Assembly (NCBI GenBank): GCA_038530555.1
Contig: JBCBCN010000006.1
Coordinates: forward strand, 186,001-250,000
Reading direction: 5' to 3'
Length of the DNA stretch: 64,000 bases
From: HKCCE3408 sp038530555
GTDB lineage: Bacteria; Pseudomonadota; Alphaproteobacteria; Rhodobacterales; Rhodobacteraceae
The notes under the pieces are model-generated. The model searched no databases. It was not told the origin of the DNA and was given only the letters and a program-made list of their open reading frames with translations. Positions 23,709 to 32,463 of this stretch are shown here, piece after piece. The first letter of the stretch is position 1, and each line of letters begins with the position of its first letter. The position numbers were made by a program, and so were the translations under genes.

Positions 23709-25228
23709 CCTGGCTTCTCGCCACACCCCTGGTGCTGCCGTTCCTGACGGCGGTCGTGGCGTTCTTGAGCCGTACGAAACCGGCGGGCCGCTGGTTCAGT
23801 GTGGCGGGCAATGTCCTGTTTCTCGCTGCTGCAATCGCGCTGTTGATGGCGGTCCTGCAAGACGGCGTGATTGCCGGGCAAATGGGCGGCTGGTCGGCGC
23901 CTTTTGGCATTACGCTTGTGGCCGACCGGTTAAGCGCCGTGATGGTTGTGATCACCGCGATCACCGCTTTGGCGGTGTCGATCTATGCGCTCAGCGACAT
24001 CAATGAGCGCAAGGAATATCTGGGCTATCACGCGCTCTTTAACATTCTGATCGGTGGGGTGACCGGGGCCTTCATCACCGGCGATCTTTTCAACCTTTAT
24101 GTCTGGTTCGAGGTCATGCTGATCTCGAGTTTCGGCCTTCTGGTCCTGGGCGGTAGCAAGGCTCAGATCGACGGGGGCGTGAAATACGTCACCCTCAACC
24201 TGATCTCGACGATCCTGTTTTTGTCCGGCATCGGCCTGCTTTACGGGATGACCGGCACGCTCAACATGGCCGATCTGGCCCTTACAGTTCCGCAGCTTGA
24301 AAACCAGGGCCTGGTGACCGTGATCGCGATGATGTTCATGGTGGCCTTCGGTGTAAAAGCGGCAGTCTTCCCGCTGTTTTTCTGGCTGCCCGCCTCCTAT
24401 CATACGCCCGCCTTCTCGGTCTCGGCCGTGTTCGCAGGCCTGCTGACCAAGGTCGGGGTCTATGCCCTGATCCGGATGTTCACCCTGGTCTTTGACGGCG
24501 ATCTCGGCTTCACGCATCAGATCCTGCTCTGGGTGGCAGCGGCAACCATGCTGACCGGGGTTCTCGGCGCGGCCGCGCAGAACGACATCCGCAAGATCCT
24601 GTCGTTCCATATCGTCAGCCAGATCGGCTATATGATCATGGGCCTGGCGCTCTTCACGCCGCTGGCCCTGGCCGGTGCGGTCTTCTACCTGGTCCACCAT
24701 ATCGTCGTGAAGGCGAACCTGTTTCTCATCGCGGGCGTGGCTGATCGGATCACTGGCTCGACCGATCTGGGCCGGATCGGCGGGCTTTATAAATCCGCGC
24801 CGCTTTTGGCGGTATTGTTCCTGATCCCTGCGTTTTCCCTGGCCGGTTTCCCGCCGCTTTCGGGCTTTTGGGCGAAATACGTCTTGGTCGCCGCAGCTTT
24901 GGAGACCCAAGGGTGGATCATCGCGGGTGTCGCGCTTTTGGTGGGTCTGCTGACGATCTACTCGATGACCAAGATCTGGGCCGAGGCGTTCTGGAAAGCG
25001 CATCCGAGCAACATTCAGCCGCGCCTGGCCTCCATCGCGCCGGACCATCGCCGTCATTTGTTGATCCCGGTGGCATCACTTGCGGCGCTGACCCTGGTGA
25101 TCGGGTTCTTCCCCCAACCATTCGTGACCTTTGCCGAGGACGCCGCCGAAGGCTTACTGGATCCCAGCCCCTATATCGCGGCCGTTTTGGGCGATGAGGC
25201 GGTGCAAGTCGCGGAGGCCGCCCGATGA
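23705..25228 (+). CDS. mnhD: Na+/H+ antiporter subunit D (MnhD/MrpD)
   Basis: A 507-residue NuoN/NuoM-like subunit. Landmarks are GDLFNLYVWFEVMLISSFGLLVLG (with the conserved Glu), FGVKAAVFPLFFWLPASYHTPAFSVSAVFAGLLTKVGVY, and QNDIRKILSFHIVSQIGYMIMG. It overlaps mnhC and mnhE by 4 bp. With MnhA it forms the two antiporter-like modules of the complex. Confidence 0.96.
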   Translation: MTWLLATPLVLPFLTAVVAFLSRTKPAGRWFSVAGNVLFLAAAIALLMAVLQDGVIAGQMGGWSAPFGITLVADRLSAVMVVITAITALAVSIYALSDINERKEYLGYHALFNILIGGVTGAFITGDLFNLYVWFEVMLISSFGLLVLGGSKAQIDGGVKYVTLNLISTILFLSGIGLLYGMTGTLNMADLALTVPQLENQGLVTVIAMMFMVAFGVKAAVFPLFFWLPASYHTPAFSVSAVFAGLLTKVGVYALIRMFTLVFDGDLGFTHQILLWVAAATMLTGVLGAAAQNDIRKILSFHIVSQIGYMIMGLALFTPLALAGAVFYLVHHIVVKANLFLIAGVADRITGSTDLGRIGGLYKSAPLLAVLFLIPAFSLAGFPPLSGFWAKYVLVAAALETQGWIIAGVALLVGLLTIYSMTKIWAEAFWKAHPSNIQPRLASIAPDHRRHLLIPVASLAALTLVIGFFPQPFVTFAEDAAEGLLDPSPYIAAVLGDEAVQVAEAAR

Positions 25229-25755
25229 GCAATCTTGCCGCGAACCTCCTGCTGGCCGCGATCTGGGCGATTTTCTTTGGCGGCTTTACTTGGCTGACGA
25301 CCCTGTCTGGCCTGGTGGTGGGCTATGTCGTGCTGTGGCTGCTCCAGCCGCTGACGGGCGTGAAATCAAGCTATTTCAAGCGTGTCTATTACTGGGCCAA
25401 GCTGTTGGTTCTGTTCCATTATGAGCTGATCGTCTCGAGCATCGAGGTGCTATGGGATATCTTCACCATCACGAACAAATCCCGGCCCGCGATGATCGAT
25501 ATGCCGCTCGATGCCAAAAGCGATTTGGGGATTTTGTTGGTGACGAATTTGATCTCACTGACGCCCGGAACGCTGTGCATCGATGTTTCCGAAGACCGCA
25601 AATGGCTCAAGATCCACGCGATGTTCGCCGATGATCCCGAAGCCGTCTGCCGCACACTGAAAAACGGCATGGAGCGCTGGGTGCTGGACGCGGTCGAAGA
25701 ACAGCCCGAGCCCGAGCCTGAGAGTGAGCCCGAGACGGAGGCACAAACCGGATGA
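25225..25755 (+). CDS. mnhE: Na+/H+ antiporter subunit E (MnhE/MrpE)
   Basis: A 176-residue subunit with two N-terminal membrane helices (residues about 5-50) and a cytoplasmic domain carrying LVTNLISLTPGTLCIDVSED, the MrpE signature. The last 25 residues are a Glu/Pro repeat-like acidic tail that is not typical of the family. It overlaps both neighbours by 4 bp. Confidence 0.93.
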   Translation: MSNLAANLLLAAIWAIFFGGFTWLTTLSGLVVGYVVLWLLQPLTGVKSSYFKRVYYWAKLLVLFHYELIVSSIEVLWDIFTITNKSRPAMIDMPLDAKSDLGILLVTNLISLTPGTLCIDVSEDRKWLKIHAMFADDPEAVCRTLKNGMERWVLDAVEEQPEPEPESEPETEAQTG

Positions 25756-26057
25756 TGGAAAACCCCCTCGATACTGTGGTGATGGTCGGCTTCGGTTTGA
25801 TCTTTGTGGCCGTGGCTATGGCGTTCTACCGCCTGGCTAAGGGGCCGAGTTTGCCCGACCGGGTCGTGGCGCTCGATATGATGACGGTGGCCATCGTCGC
25901 GTTTTGCGGTCTCGCGGCGATCCGGTCCGGCGATGCGGCTTTTCTCGATGTGGCACTCGTTCTGGCCCTGGTGGGCTTTCTGGCGACAGTTGCCCTGGCG
26001 CGCTACGCCGAGCGGCGCAAGCTGCGCCGCGCCAGCAAGAGCGAGGGGTCGTCATGA
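25752..26057 (+). CDS. mnhF: Na+/H+ antiporter subunit F (MnhF/MrpF)
   Basis: A 101-residue subunit with three helices. The conserved RLAKGPSLPDRVVALDMMTVAIVA follows the first helix and contains the aspartate typical of MrpF. A basic C-terminus (RYAERRKLRRASK) ends the protein. It overlaps mnhE and mnhG by 4 bp. Confidence 0.93.
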   Translation: MMENPLDTVVMVGFGLIFVAVAMAFYRLAKGPSLPDRVVALDMMTVAIVAFCGLAAIRSGDAAFLDVALVLALVGFLATVALARYAERRKLRRASKSEGSS

Positions 26058-26413
26058 GTGAGGCAATTGCCGCGATCTTGATCCTGGTGGGCTGTTTGTT
26101 TTCGCTGGCCGCGGGGATCGGCCTCCTGCGCCTGCCGGACGTGTTTATCCGCATGCATGCGGCAACCAAGGTCGGCACGTTGGGATCGGGGTTGGTCATG
26201 GCCGGCACCGCGGTGCATTTCGGCGACGGATCGGTCGTCGTGCGCTGCGTCCTGGTGGTGTTCTTCCTGCTCCTGACGGCGCCGATTGCGGCCCATATGA
26301 TCGGTCGCGCGGCGATCACGATCGGGATCAAGCCGTGGGAGAACAAAGAGAGCGATCCGCAGGACCCGGCTCGCGAGGACGCGCGCCCCCTCGCAAAGCC
26401 TTTGGGTGAGTAG
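26054..26413 (+). CDS. mnhG: Na+/H+ antiporter subunit G (MnhG/MrpG)
   Basis: A 119-residue subunit with three helices, marked by GIGLLRLPDVFIRMHAATKVGTLGSG near residues 20-45, the MrpG signature. A polar C-terminal tail follows residue 92. The ATG at 26054 overlaps the mnhF stop. The gene ends only 8 bp from the end of convergent urtE, leaving no room for a separate terminator for either unit. Confidence 0.94.
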   Translation: MSEAIAAILILVGCLFSLAAGIGLLRLPDVFIRMHAATKVGTLGSGLVMAGTAVHFGDGSVVVRCVLVVFFLLLTAPIAAHMIGRAAITIGIKPWENKESDPQDPAREDARPLAKPLGE

Positions 26414-26421
26414 CCCCGCAC

Positions 26422-27123
26422 TTAGCCGTGGATGCTGAAGGCCTCGCGCACCTGGTCTTTCGTGGTCTCGGATTTCGCCGCTTCGAAGCTAATCGCGCCG
26501 CGCCCCATCACATAGAATCGGTCGGCGAGATCGAACGCAAATTCGAAATATTGCTCGACCAGGACGATCGCCATTTCCCCCTCGGCGCGGAGCTGAGAGA
26601 TAACGCGGCCGATCTGCTTGATGATGTTGGGCTGAATGCCCTCGGTCGGCTCATCCATGAGCAAAAGCTTAGGCCGCGTCACCAGCGCCCGGCCGATGGC
26701 CAGCTGCTGCTGCTGGCCGCCTGACAGATCGCCGCCGCGGCGGTTTTCCATCTCGGCCAAAACCGGGAACAGCTCGAAGATCCGATCCGGCACCTCGCGA
26801 TCCTCGGGCGGCAGACAGGCCAGCCCGGTCTCCAGGTTTTCGCGCACTGTGAGCAGAGGAAAGATCGCGCGGCCCTGGGGCACATAGCCCACGCCCATCC
26901 GCGCGAGCTTATGTGCGGGCAAGACCGGAAGCTCAGTACCATCGAGGCTGAGCCCGCCGCTCGAGCGCGCGTGATTGCCCGAGATGGCGTTCATGAGGGA
27001 GGTCTTCCCGACCCCGTTGGTGCCCATAATGCAGGTCACTTCGCCCTTGGCGGCCTGGATCGAAACGCCGTTGAGGATTTGGCTTCCGCCGTAGTGAAGT
27101 GTGAGATCGCGAGTTTGCAGCAT
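26422..27123 (-). CDS. urtE: Urea ABC transporter ATP-binding protein UrtE
   Basis: A 233-residue ABC ATPase of the branched-chain amino acid/urea class. It has Walker A GTNGVGKTS near residues 34-42, the Q-loop region YVPQGRAIFPLLTVRENLETGL, signature LSGGQQQQLAIGRAL and Walker B LLLMDEPTEGIQPNII. The GIQPNII wording is typical of UrtE. It is the last gene of urtABCDE and starts 5 bp after urtD. Confidence 0.95.
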   Translation of the reverse strand: MLQTRDLTLHYGGSQILNGVSIQAAKGEVTCIMGTNGVGKTSLMNAISGNHARSSGGLSLDGTELPVLPAHKLARMGVGYVPQGRAIFPLLTVRENLETGLACLPPEDREVPDRIFELFPVLAEMENRRGGDLSGGQQQQLAIGRALVTRPKLLLMDEPTEGIQPNIIKQIGRVISQLRAEGEMAIVLVEQYFEFAFDLADRFYVMGRGAISFEAAKSETTKDQVREAFSIHG

Positions 27124-27128
27124 TTCGT

Positions 27129-27869
27129 TCAGCGCCCCAAATACACTTCGATCACACGCTCATCAGCCATGACATGATCCAGCGTGCCCTCGGCCAGGAC
27201 CGCGCCTTCGTGCAGCACCGTCACCTTGCAATCGAGATTACGGACAAATTCCATATCGTGCTCGACTACGATCACGGCGTGGTTCGCGGCCACGCGCTTG
27301 AGCAGGTCGGTGGTGTGCACGCGCTCCTCATTGGTCATGCCCGCGGCCGGTTCATCGACCAGCAAAAGCTGCGGATCCTGGGCCAGGAGCATGCCGATCT
27401 CCAGCCATTGCTTTTGCCCGTGGCTCAGCGTGCCGGCGCGTTCGTCGAGATGGTCCTCGAGGCCCGTCTCGTGCGCCAGTTCGGCGATCCGCACAGTGTC
27501 CACCTCGCTGATACTGTCGAGCAGGGCGGCGATCGGCCCGCGCGGTTTTTTGAGCGACATGCGCAGATTGTCCCGGACGCTTTGATCTTCGAACACGGTG
27601 GGGCGTTGAAATTTCCGCCCGATCCCCATCTGGGCGATAGCAGCCTCGGACAATTTCAGAAGGGACGCGCTCAAATCACCCCATAGCACCTCGCCCTGAT
27701 CGGGGCGGGTTTTGCCGGTGATGATGTCCATGAAGGTTGTCTTGCCCGCGCCATTGGGCCCGATCACTGCGCGCATCTCGCCGGGCGCGATGGCAAAGCT
27801 CAGATCGTTGATCGCCTTGAACCCGTCGAAGGAGACCGAGACGCCGCGCACTTCAAGAAGGGCACTCAT
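27129..27869 (-). CDS. urtD: Urea ABC transporter ATP-binding protein UrtD
   Basis: A 246-residue ABC ATPase: Walker A GPNGAGKTTFMDIITGKTRPD, then GRKFQRPTVFEDQSVRDNL, signature LSHGQKQWLEIGMLL (SHGQ in place of SGGQ, normal for UrtD) and Walker B LLLVDEPAAGMT. The start at 27869 overlaps the urtC stop by 4 bp; a longer upstream reading lies inside urtC. Confidence 0.95.
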   Translation of the reverse strand: MSALLEVRGVSVSFDGFKAINDLSFAIAPGEMRAVIGPNGAGKTTFMDIITGKTRPDQGEVLWGDLSASLLKLSEAAIAQMGIGRKFQRPTVFEDQSVRDNLRMSLKKPRGPIAALLDSISEVDTVRIAELAHETGLEDHLDERAGTLSHGQKQWLEIGMLLAQDPQLLLVDEPAAGMTNEERVHTTDLLKRVAANHAVIVVEHDMEFVRNLDCKVTVLHEGAVLAEGTLDHVMADERVIEVYLGR

Positions 27870-29035
27870 TTTGCGTCCTTCCTTACGATGTAATCGACGA
27901 GGCCGCCGAGGCCCTTGGGCGCGAGGAGCGTGACGAGCACGAAGCCGAGGCCGAGCAGAACCGGCCACCAGTCAACCCATTGGATCGTGTAGCTCCCCAG
28001 TGAGATGTCCGGTGCACGTCCGCCGGTGAAAAAGGTCGAGAGCAGCGAGACAAGTGCTGCGCCGATCACCGCACCATAGAGCCGCCCGCGCCCGCCGATG
28101 GCCACCCAAACGGCCAGGTAGATCGAAGCGATGGGGGCGATCTCGTCGGGGTTGATGATGCCCGCTTGCGGATAATACAGCGCTCCCGCCACGCCGCAGA
28201 GAACGGCGGACAGCGTGAACACCACAAGTTTGAAGACCTCGACCCTGTAGCCCAGGAAGCGCACGCGCAGCTCATCGTCGCGGATACCGCGCACAATCGA
28301 GCCGAACTTACCCGAGACGATCCAGGCCGCGCCGATATAGCTGAGCCCAAGGGCCACGGCCGAGGCCCAGAAGAACCAGATCGAGATCCGGTCCTGGCCG
28401 ATGTTTTCGGCGCCGGGGATGTTTTGCAGGCCTGACAGGCCGTTATTGCCCCTGAGCCCCGTGTCGTTCTGAAAGAGGTAAAGCGACAGCGCGAGGGTCA
28501 TGGCTTGCGTCAGGATAGAGAGATAGACCCCCGTCACCCGGCTGCGAAAGGCGAGCCAGCCGAAGACCAGGGCCAGCGCGCCGGGCACCAGGACGATCAG
28601 AAGGAGGCTGAGGAATAGGCTGTCGGAAACGGCCCACATCCAAGGCCAGTCTTCCGCGCCCACGACCGAGAAGATCTGCAGCGCGGTGGCATCCGAGATC
28701 TCCGCTTCGGTCGGGGGGATCACGTTTCCGGCCAGATTGGCGCGGATGACCGCTTCGGTCCGCGCCGTCATCAGCCACATCCCGATCATATATCCGCCCA
28801 GCCCGAAGAAGGCGAAATGGCCCAGACTAAGGATGCCGCAATAGCCCCAGACCAGATCCATGGCGAGCGCGGCGAGGCACAGGCACAGCGTCATGCCAAG
28901 AACCTTGGTGAAGGACACTGATAGCGCGCCGTTACCGTAAGCGGGCGACATTACGGTGACAGCCAAGGCAAAGAGGGTGAGGCCCACGATAAAGATCGGA
29001 ACGGACTTGTTGCGTGTGAAGATTGAGCCTTCCAT
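27866..29035 (-). CDS. urtC: Urea ABC transporter permease UrtC
   Basis: A 389-residue inner-membrane permease of the LivM type. Features are the early DLVWGYCGILSLGHFAFFGLGGYMIGMWL, an extended periplasmic loop (residues about 90-130), RGIRDDELRVRFLGYRVEVFKLVVFTLSA and a late IGGRGRLYGAVIGAALV. It starts 3 bp after urtB and overlaps urtD by 4 bp. Confidence 0.95.
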   Translation of the reverse strand: MEGSIFTRNKSVPIFIVGLTLFALAVTVMSPAYGNGALSVSFTKVLGMTLCLCLAALAMDLVWGYCGILSLGHFAFFGLGGYMIGMWLMTARTEAVIRANLAGNVIPPTEAEISDATALQIFSVVGAEDWPWMWAVSDSLFLSLLLIVLVPGALALVFGWLAFRSRVTGVYLSILTQAMTLALSLYLFQNDTGLRGNNGLSGLQNIPGAENIGQDRISIWFFWASAVALGLSYIGAAWIVSGKFGSIVRGIRDDELRVRFLGYRVEVFKLVVFTLSAVLCGVAGALYYPQAGIINPDEIAPIASIYLAVWVAIGGRGRLYGAVIGAALVSLLSTFFTGGRAPDISLGSYTIQWVDWWPVLLGLGFVLVTLLAPKGLGGLVDYIVRKDAK

Positions 29036-29038
29036 GGC

Positions 29039-31006
29039 CTAGTCCCCCGCCGCACGTCCGCGCAGCGCGATGATGCCGCGCGGCCGGAACTGAATGAAGA
29101 GGATGACAAAGAGGATCATGTAAGTCTGGGCGGCCAGGGTATTGGACGGGTTGAGCCACTCGATCCCCTTTTGTAGCCCACCGATGAGGCCCGCGCCGAT
29201 GAGCGTGCCGAAGATATTGCCGACGCCGCCGACCACAACGGTCATGAAGCTTTGGACGATGTAATTTGCGCCCAGATCCGGGATGACCTGCGCGAAAAGC
29301 CCGATAGCCACGCCCGCGATCCCCGCGATGCCCGAGCCGAGCCCGAAGGTCAGCATGTTGATCCGGTCGGGATTGATGCCCATGGAGGCTGCCATCTTGG
29401 GGTTTTGCGTTACCGCGCGAACCTCGAGGCCCAGGCGCGTTTTGTTCAGGATCACCCAGAGTACGATGAAGAAGATTAGCCCGAGGGCGAAGATCGCGAT
29501 GCGGATCGAGCTGATCGAGATGACATCATTGAGCGAGACCGATCCGGCCAACCAATCCGGCGGTGTGAGGGGCTGGGTCAGAGGCCCGAAGATTTGGCGC
29601 ACGATTTGTTGCAGGGCGATGGAGATGCCGAAGGTCGCAAGAAGCGTTTCCAGCGGGCGGTGATAGAGCCAGCGGATCACGCTGCGCTCCATCGCGACGC
29701 CGAGCCCGAAAGTAACGGCAAAGGCCAGAGGGATCGCAATGGCGATGGAGGCGGTTTCATTGGGCACCAGGGTCTGGACGACAAAGCCGGTATAGGCGCC
29801 GATCATGATAAACTCGCCATGGGCCATGTTGATCACGCCCATCACGCCGAAGGTGATGGCCAGGCCGATCGCGGCGAGAAAGTAGATCGACGCGAGCGAT
29901 AGCCCGTCGAGTGTCAGATCCACCGCTTCGTAGTAGCCCACGCGGGTCTCGATCCCGTCGAGCGTGGCGCGGGCCGCACGCGTCACGGCCTCGGATGGCT
30001 CTCGGTAGACCTCATAGATAACGTTATCCGCCAGGGCTTGCGCGATGGCTTCGGCATCGGGCGCGGGCTCGGCCAAGCCCTCGGCGACCAGGGCCGCATA
30101 GGCCGCGTCGCGCGCCGCTTCGGTGTTGAGCGTGGCCACCGGAAGGCCTCCGACGCGCCCTTCGACCACATTGGCTTCTAGGATGGCCAGCCGGGCCTCG
30201 GCCGGGATCAGGGGCGGAGCCAATTCGGCCTCGGCCAACAGCGCATAGGCCTCTGCCTCTGGAAGGTCGGCGCCAGGCTCGAGCACGCGGGCGAGGTTGA
30301 TGTCTTCGGGTAGTTCGGCGGCGACGTCTCGGGTGGTGGTCAAAAGCGGGTTGAGCGTGGCGCGGGCGGCCAGGCTGATATTGCCCTCGAGCGCCTCGAT
30401 GGCCGCGACGCGCGCTGCATCATCCTCGGCGAAGGCGATGGTCAGCCGGGGATACAGCACGTCCAGCGCGGCGCGCACGGAGGGGTCTTCTTCCAGCTCC
30501 AGGCGCTCCTCGATCAAGGGCAAGTGGCTTTCGTCGGGGTTATCATCAATGGCCTCGAGAGCGGCCAGGCGCGCCTGCGGGTCCTCGGCGCCGAGTTGAA
30601 ATTGCACGAGCGCGCTCGCGATGACGCGGCGCACGCCGCCATTGGGGCGCAGCTGGCTGACCTCACGGCTTCCGGCTTCCCCCAGCACTTCGCCACTGGT
30701 GATATCGATCAAGATCAGCGGGTCGGCGTCCTCATCCTCGACATAGACGAACAGGCCGTCAGCATCGCGCTGAAATACCTCACGTGCGGCCCAGCGTTCC
30801 AGGAAAAGCGGCACTTCCGGCAGGCCGCTTGTCGCGAGCACATCAAGAACTTCGCCCACGGTGCGCCGAGAGGCATCCGCCACCAGGTCTGAGTTGTCTT
30901 GCAGAAGGTCTTGCAGGCCCTGCGCCCGGGCCGCGTTGGGGGCCAAAGCGAGGCCCGCAGACAGAAAGATCGCGCCCAGTAGCGCGAAAAGCCCCAGTCT
31001 TGTCAT
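29039..31006 (-). CDS. urtB: Urea ABC transporter permease UrtB with large periplasmic N-domain
   Basis: A 655-residue protein. Residues 1-28 are a signal-like segment; about 30-350 form a helical, acidic, HEAT-like region (ARLAALEAIDDNPDESHLPLIEERLE and similar blocks). The LivH-type permease starts around 365 with GLAITFGVMGVINMAHGEFIMIGAYTGF and contains NPKMAASMGINPDRINMLTFGLGSGIAGIAG. The N-terminal extension is known in proteobacterial UrtB proteins. I place the start at 31006 because a strong hairpin lies just upstream; a longer reading would run through it. No clear ribosome site is visible. Confidence 0.9.
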   Translation of the reverse strand: MTRLGLFALLGAIFLSAGLALAPNAARAQGLQDLLQDNSDLVADASRRTVGEVLDVLATSGLPEVPLFLERWAAREVFQRDADGLFVYVEDEDADPLILIDITSGEVLGEAGSREVSQLRPNGGVRRVIASALVQFQLGAEDPQARLAALEAIDDNPDESHLPLIEERLELEEDPSVRAALDVLYPRLTIAFAEDDAARVAAIEALEGNISLAARATLNPLLTTTRDVAAELPEDINLARVLEPGADLPEAEAYALLAEAELAPPLIPAEARLAILEANVVEGRVGGLPVATLNTEAARDAAYAALVAEGLAEPAPDAEAIAQALADNVIYEVYREPSEAVTRAARATLDGIETRVGYYEAVDLTLDGLSLASIYFLAAIGLAITFGVMGVINMAHGEFIMIGAYTGFVVQTLVPNETASIAIAIPLAFAVTFGLGVAMERSVIRWLYHRPLETLLATFGISIALQQIVRQIFGPLTQPLTPPDWLAGSVSLNDVISISSIRIAIFALGLIFFIVLWVILNKTRLGLEVRAVTQNPKMAASMGINPDRINMLTFGLGSGIAGIAGVAIGLFAQVIPDLGANYIVQSFMTVVVGGVGNIFGTLIGAGLIGGLQKGIEWLNPSNTLAAQTYMILFVILFIQFRPRGIIALRGRAAGD

Positions 31007-31031
31007 GTGTTTAGTGCTCGCCCCAGGAGGT

Positions 31032-31059
31032 TCGGGGGCGAGCCTAAACCCGCCCCCGA
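31032..31059 (-). promoter_or_regulatory. Stem-loop between urtA and urtB
   Basis: Perfect 9-bp arms (31032-31040 and 31051-31059; TCGGGGGCG on the plus strand) with a 10-nt loop, placed directly after the urtA stop. There is no U-tract, so it is probably not a full terminator. Such hairpins after binding-protein genes stabilise the upstream mRNA, giving more UrtA than membrane subunits. Confidence 0.65.
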
Positions 31060-31067
31060 GAAAGGTC

Positions 31068-32333
31068 TTAGTAGTTCGACTGCAACTGCACGCAGCTTTC
31101 GGTGTCCGTGTTGAACATCCCACAGCCGAGGCCTGGCCAATCGGAGACCAGGATCGCCGATTCCTCAAGGTAATCGGTCCAGGCATCGCCCGGCACCGGC
31201 TCGGTTTGGCTGATGATGTCGAACTGACCGTCGGCGCGGATCTCACCGATCAGAACCGGCTTGGTCAGGTGGTGGTTGGGCAGCATTTCGGCCATGCCAC
31301 CGGTCAGGTTCGGCACCTGGATGCCGTACATCGCCTCACGTACTGCGTCGATGTCCGTCGTGCCCGCGGCCTCGACCGCCTGAACCCACATCTGGAAGCC
31401 GATGTAATGGGCCTCCATCGGGTCGTTGGTCACGCGGGTGTCGTCGCCGGTGAAGGCGTGCCAGTTGGCGATGAACTCTTCGTTCTGCGGCGTGTCGGCC
31501 GACATGAAGTAGTTCCAGGCGGCCAGGTGGCCTTCAAGCGGCTCGGTGTCGAGGCCCGAAAGCTCCTCCTCGCCGACCGAGAAGGCCACGACAGGGATGT
31601 CATCGGCGCTCACGCCTTGCGCGGCGAGCTCATTGTAGAAACCCACATTCGCGTCGCCATTGATGGTCGAGATCACCCCGACCTGCTCACCGGTTTCGCC
31701 CAGTGCGACCACATCGCCCACGATCGACGACCAGTCGGAATGACCGAAGGGCGTGTAGTTGACGAAGATGTTTTCCGCCGGGATGCCCGCGTCGAGCAAG
31801 TACTGCTCGAGGATGCGGTTGGTCGTGCGCGGATAGACATAGTCGGTGCCCAAAAGCGCGAAGCTTTCGACGCCCAACTCTTCGAGGTAGTAATCCACCG
31901 CCGGGATCGCCTGTTGATTGGGCGCAGCGCCGGTGTAGAAGACGTTGAGCGAGCTTTCCTCACCCTCGTACTGCACCGGGTAGAAGACCATCGTGTTGAG
32001 CTCTTCGGCGACGGGCAAGATGGCCTTGCGGCTCGATGAGGTCCAGCAGCAGAAGATCACGTCAACCTCTTCGACCGCGATCAGGTCGCGCGTGCGCTCT
32101 GCGAAGGTGGGCCAATCGGAGGCGCCATCGACCACGACGGGCACGATTTCCTCGCCCAACAGACCGCCCGCAGCATTTTGTTGCTCGATCAGCATGAGCA
32201 TCACGTCGCGTAGAGTGGTCTCCGAGATCGCCATCGTTCCGGTCAGCGAGTGCAGGATGCCGACGCGAATCTCTGCGCTCGCGGCCGTCGCCGTCATCGC
32301 GGTCAACGCACTGGCAAGTAGTAGTTTTTTCAT
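31068..32333 (-). CDS. urtA: Urea ABC transporter substrate-binding protein UrtA
   Basis: A 421-residue periplasmic binding protein with a Sec signal peptide (about residues 1-20, ending ASA). The mature part begins EIRVGILHSLTGTMAISET and contains GGLLGEEIVPVVVDGASDW, VDVIFCCWTSSSRKAILP and VFYPVQYEGEESS, all diagnostic of UrtA rather than amino acid receptors. It is first in the operon and divergent from a LysR gene across 130 bp. No urease genes are in the window. Confidence 0.95.
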   Translation of the reverse strand: MKKLLLASALTAMTATAASAEIRVGILHSLTGTMAISETTLRDVMLMLIEQQNAAGGLLGEEIVPVVVDGASDWPTFAERTRDLIAVEEVDVIFCCWTSSSRKAILPVAEELNTMVFYPVQYEGEESSLNVFYTGAAPNQQAIPAVDYYLEELGVESFALLGTDYVYPRTTNRILEQYLLDAGIPAENIFVNYTPFGHSDWSSIVGDVVALGETGEQVGVISTINGDANVGFYNELAAQGVSADDIPVVAFSVGEEELSGLDTEPLEGHLAAWNYFMSADTPQNEEFIANWHAFTGDDTRVTNDPMEAHYIGFQMWVQAVEAAGTTDIDAVREAMYGIQVPNLTGGMAEMLPNHHLTKPVLIGEIRADGQFDIISQTEPVPGDAWTDYLEESAILVSDWPGLGCGMFNTDTESCVQLQSNY

Positions 32334-32428
32334 GGATTATCCCCTGTCTTGGCGTGGCCGCAGCGGCCATCAGGCGGGATAGAGACGTATTGACGCGGTG
32401 CTGTCTGCTGCTAAAAATACCCCGGCGC

Positions 32429-32445
32429 GGTGCAAAAATTGCACC
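32429..32445 (+). promoter_or_regulatory. Palindrome upstream of LysR gene, candidate operator
   Basis: GGTGCAA-AAA-TTGCACC is a perfect 7-bp inverted repeat ending 18 bp before the LysR ATG, in the urtA-lysR intergenic region. It contains a T-N11-A type core. A second perfect palindrome (TGGCCG-CAG-CGGCCA) lies at 32355-32369, nearer urtA. The first is the better candidate for autoregulation. Assignment is inference. Confidence 0.5.
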
Positions 32446-32463
32446 ACATCGCGGAAATAGTTG

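Noticed and set aside
23930..25057. 375-codon frame antisense to mnhD
   Set aside because: The translation is dominated by Asp, His, Arg and Gln as expected for the complement of a membrane-protein gene; mnhD is certain.
26414..26421. Terminator between mnhG and urtE
   Set aside because: Only 8 bp separate the convergent stops and no hairpin spans them.
30861..32039. 392-codon frame antisense to urtA and the start of urtB
   Set aside because: Overlaps the hairpin and two certain genes and shows no recognisable domain.
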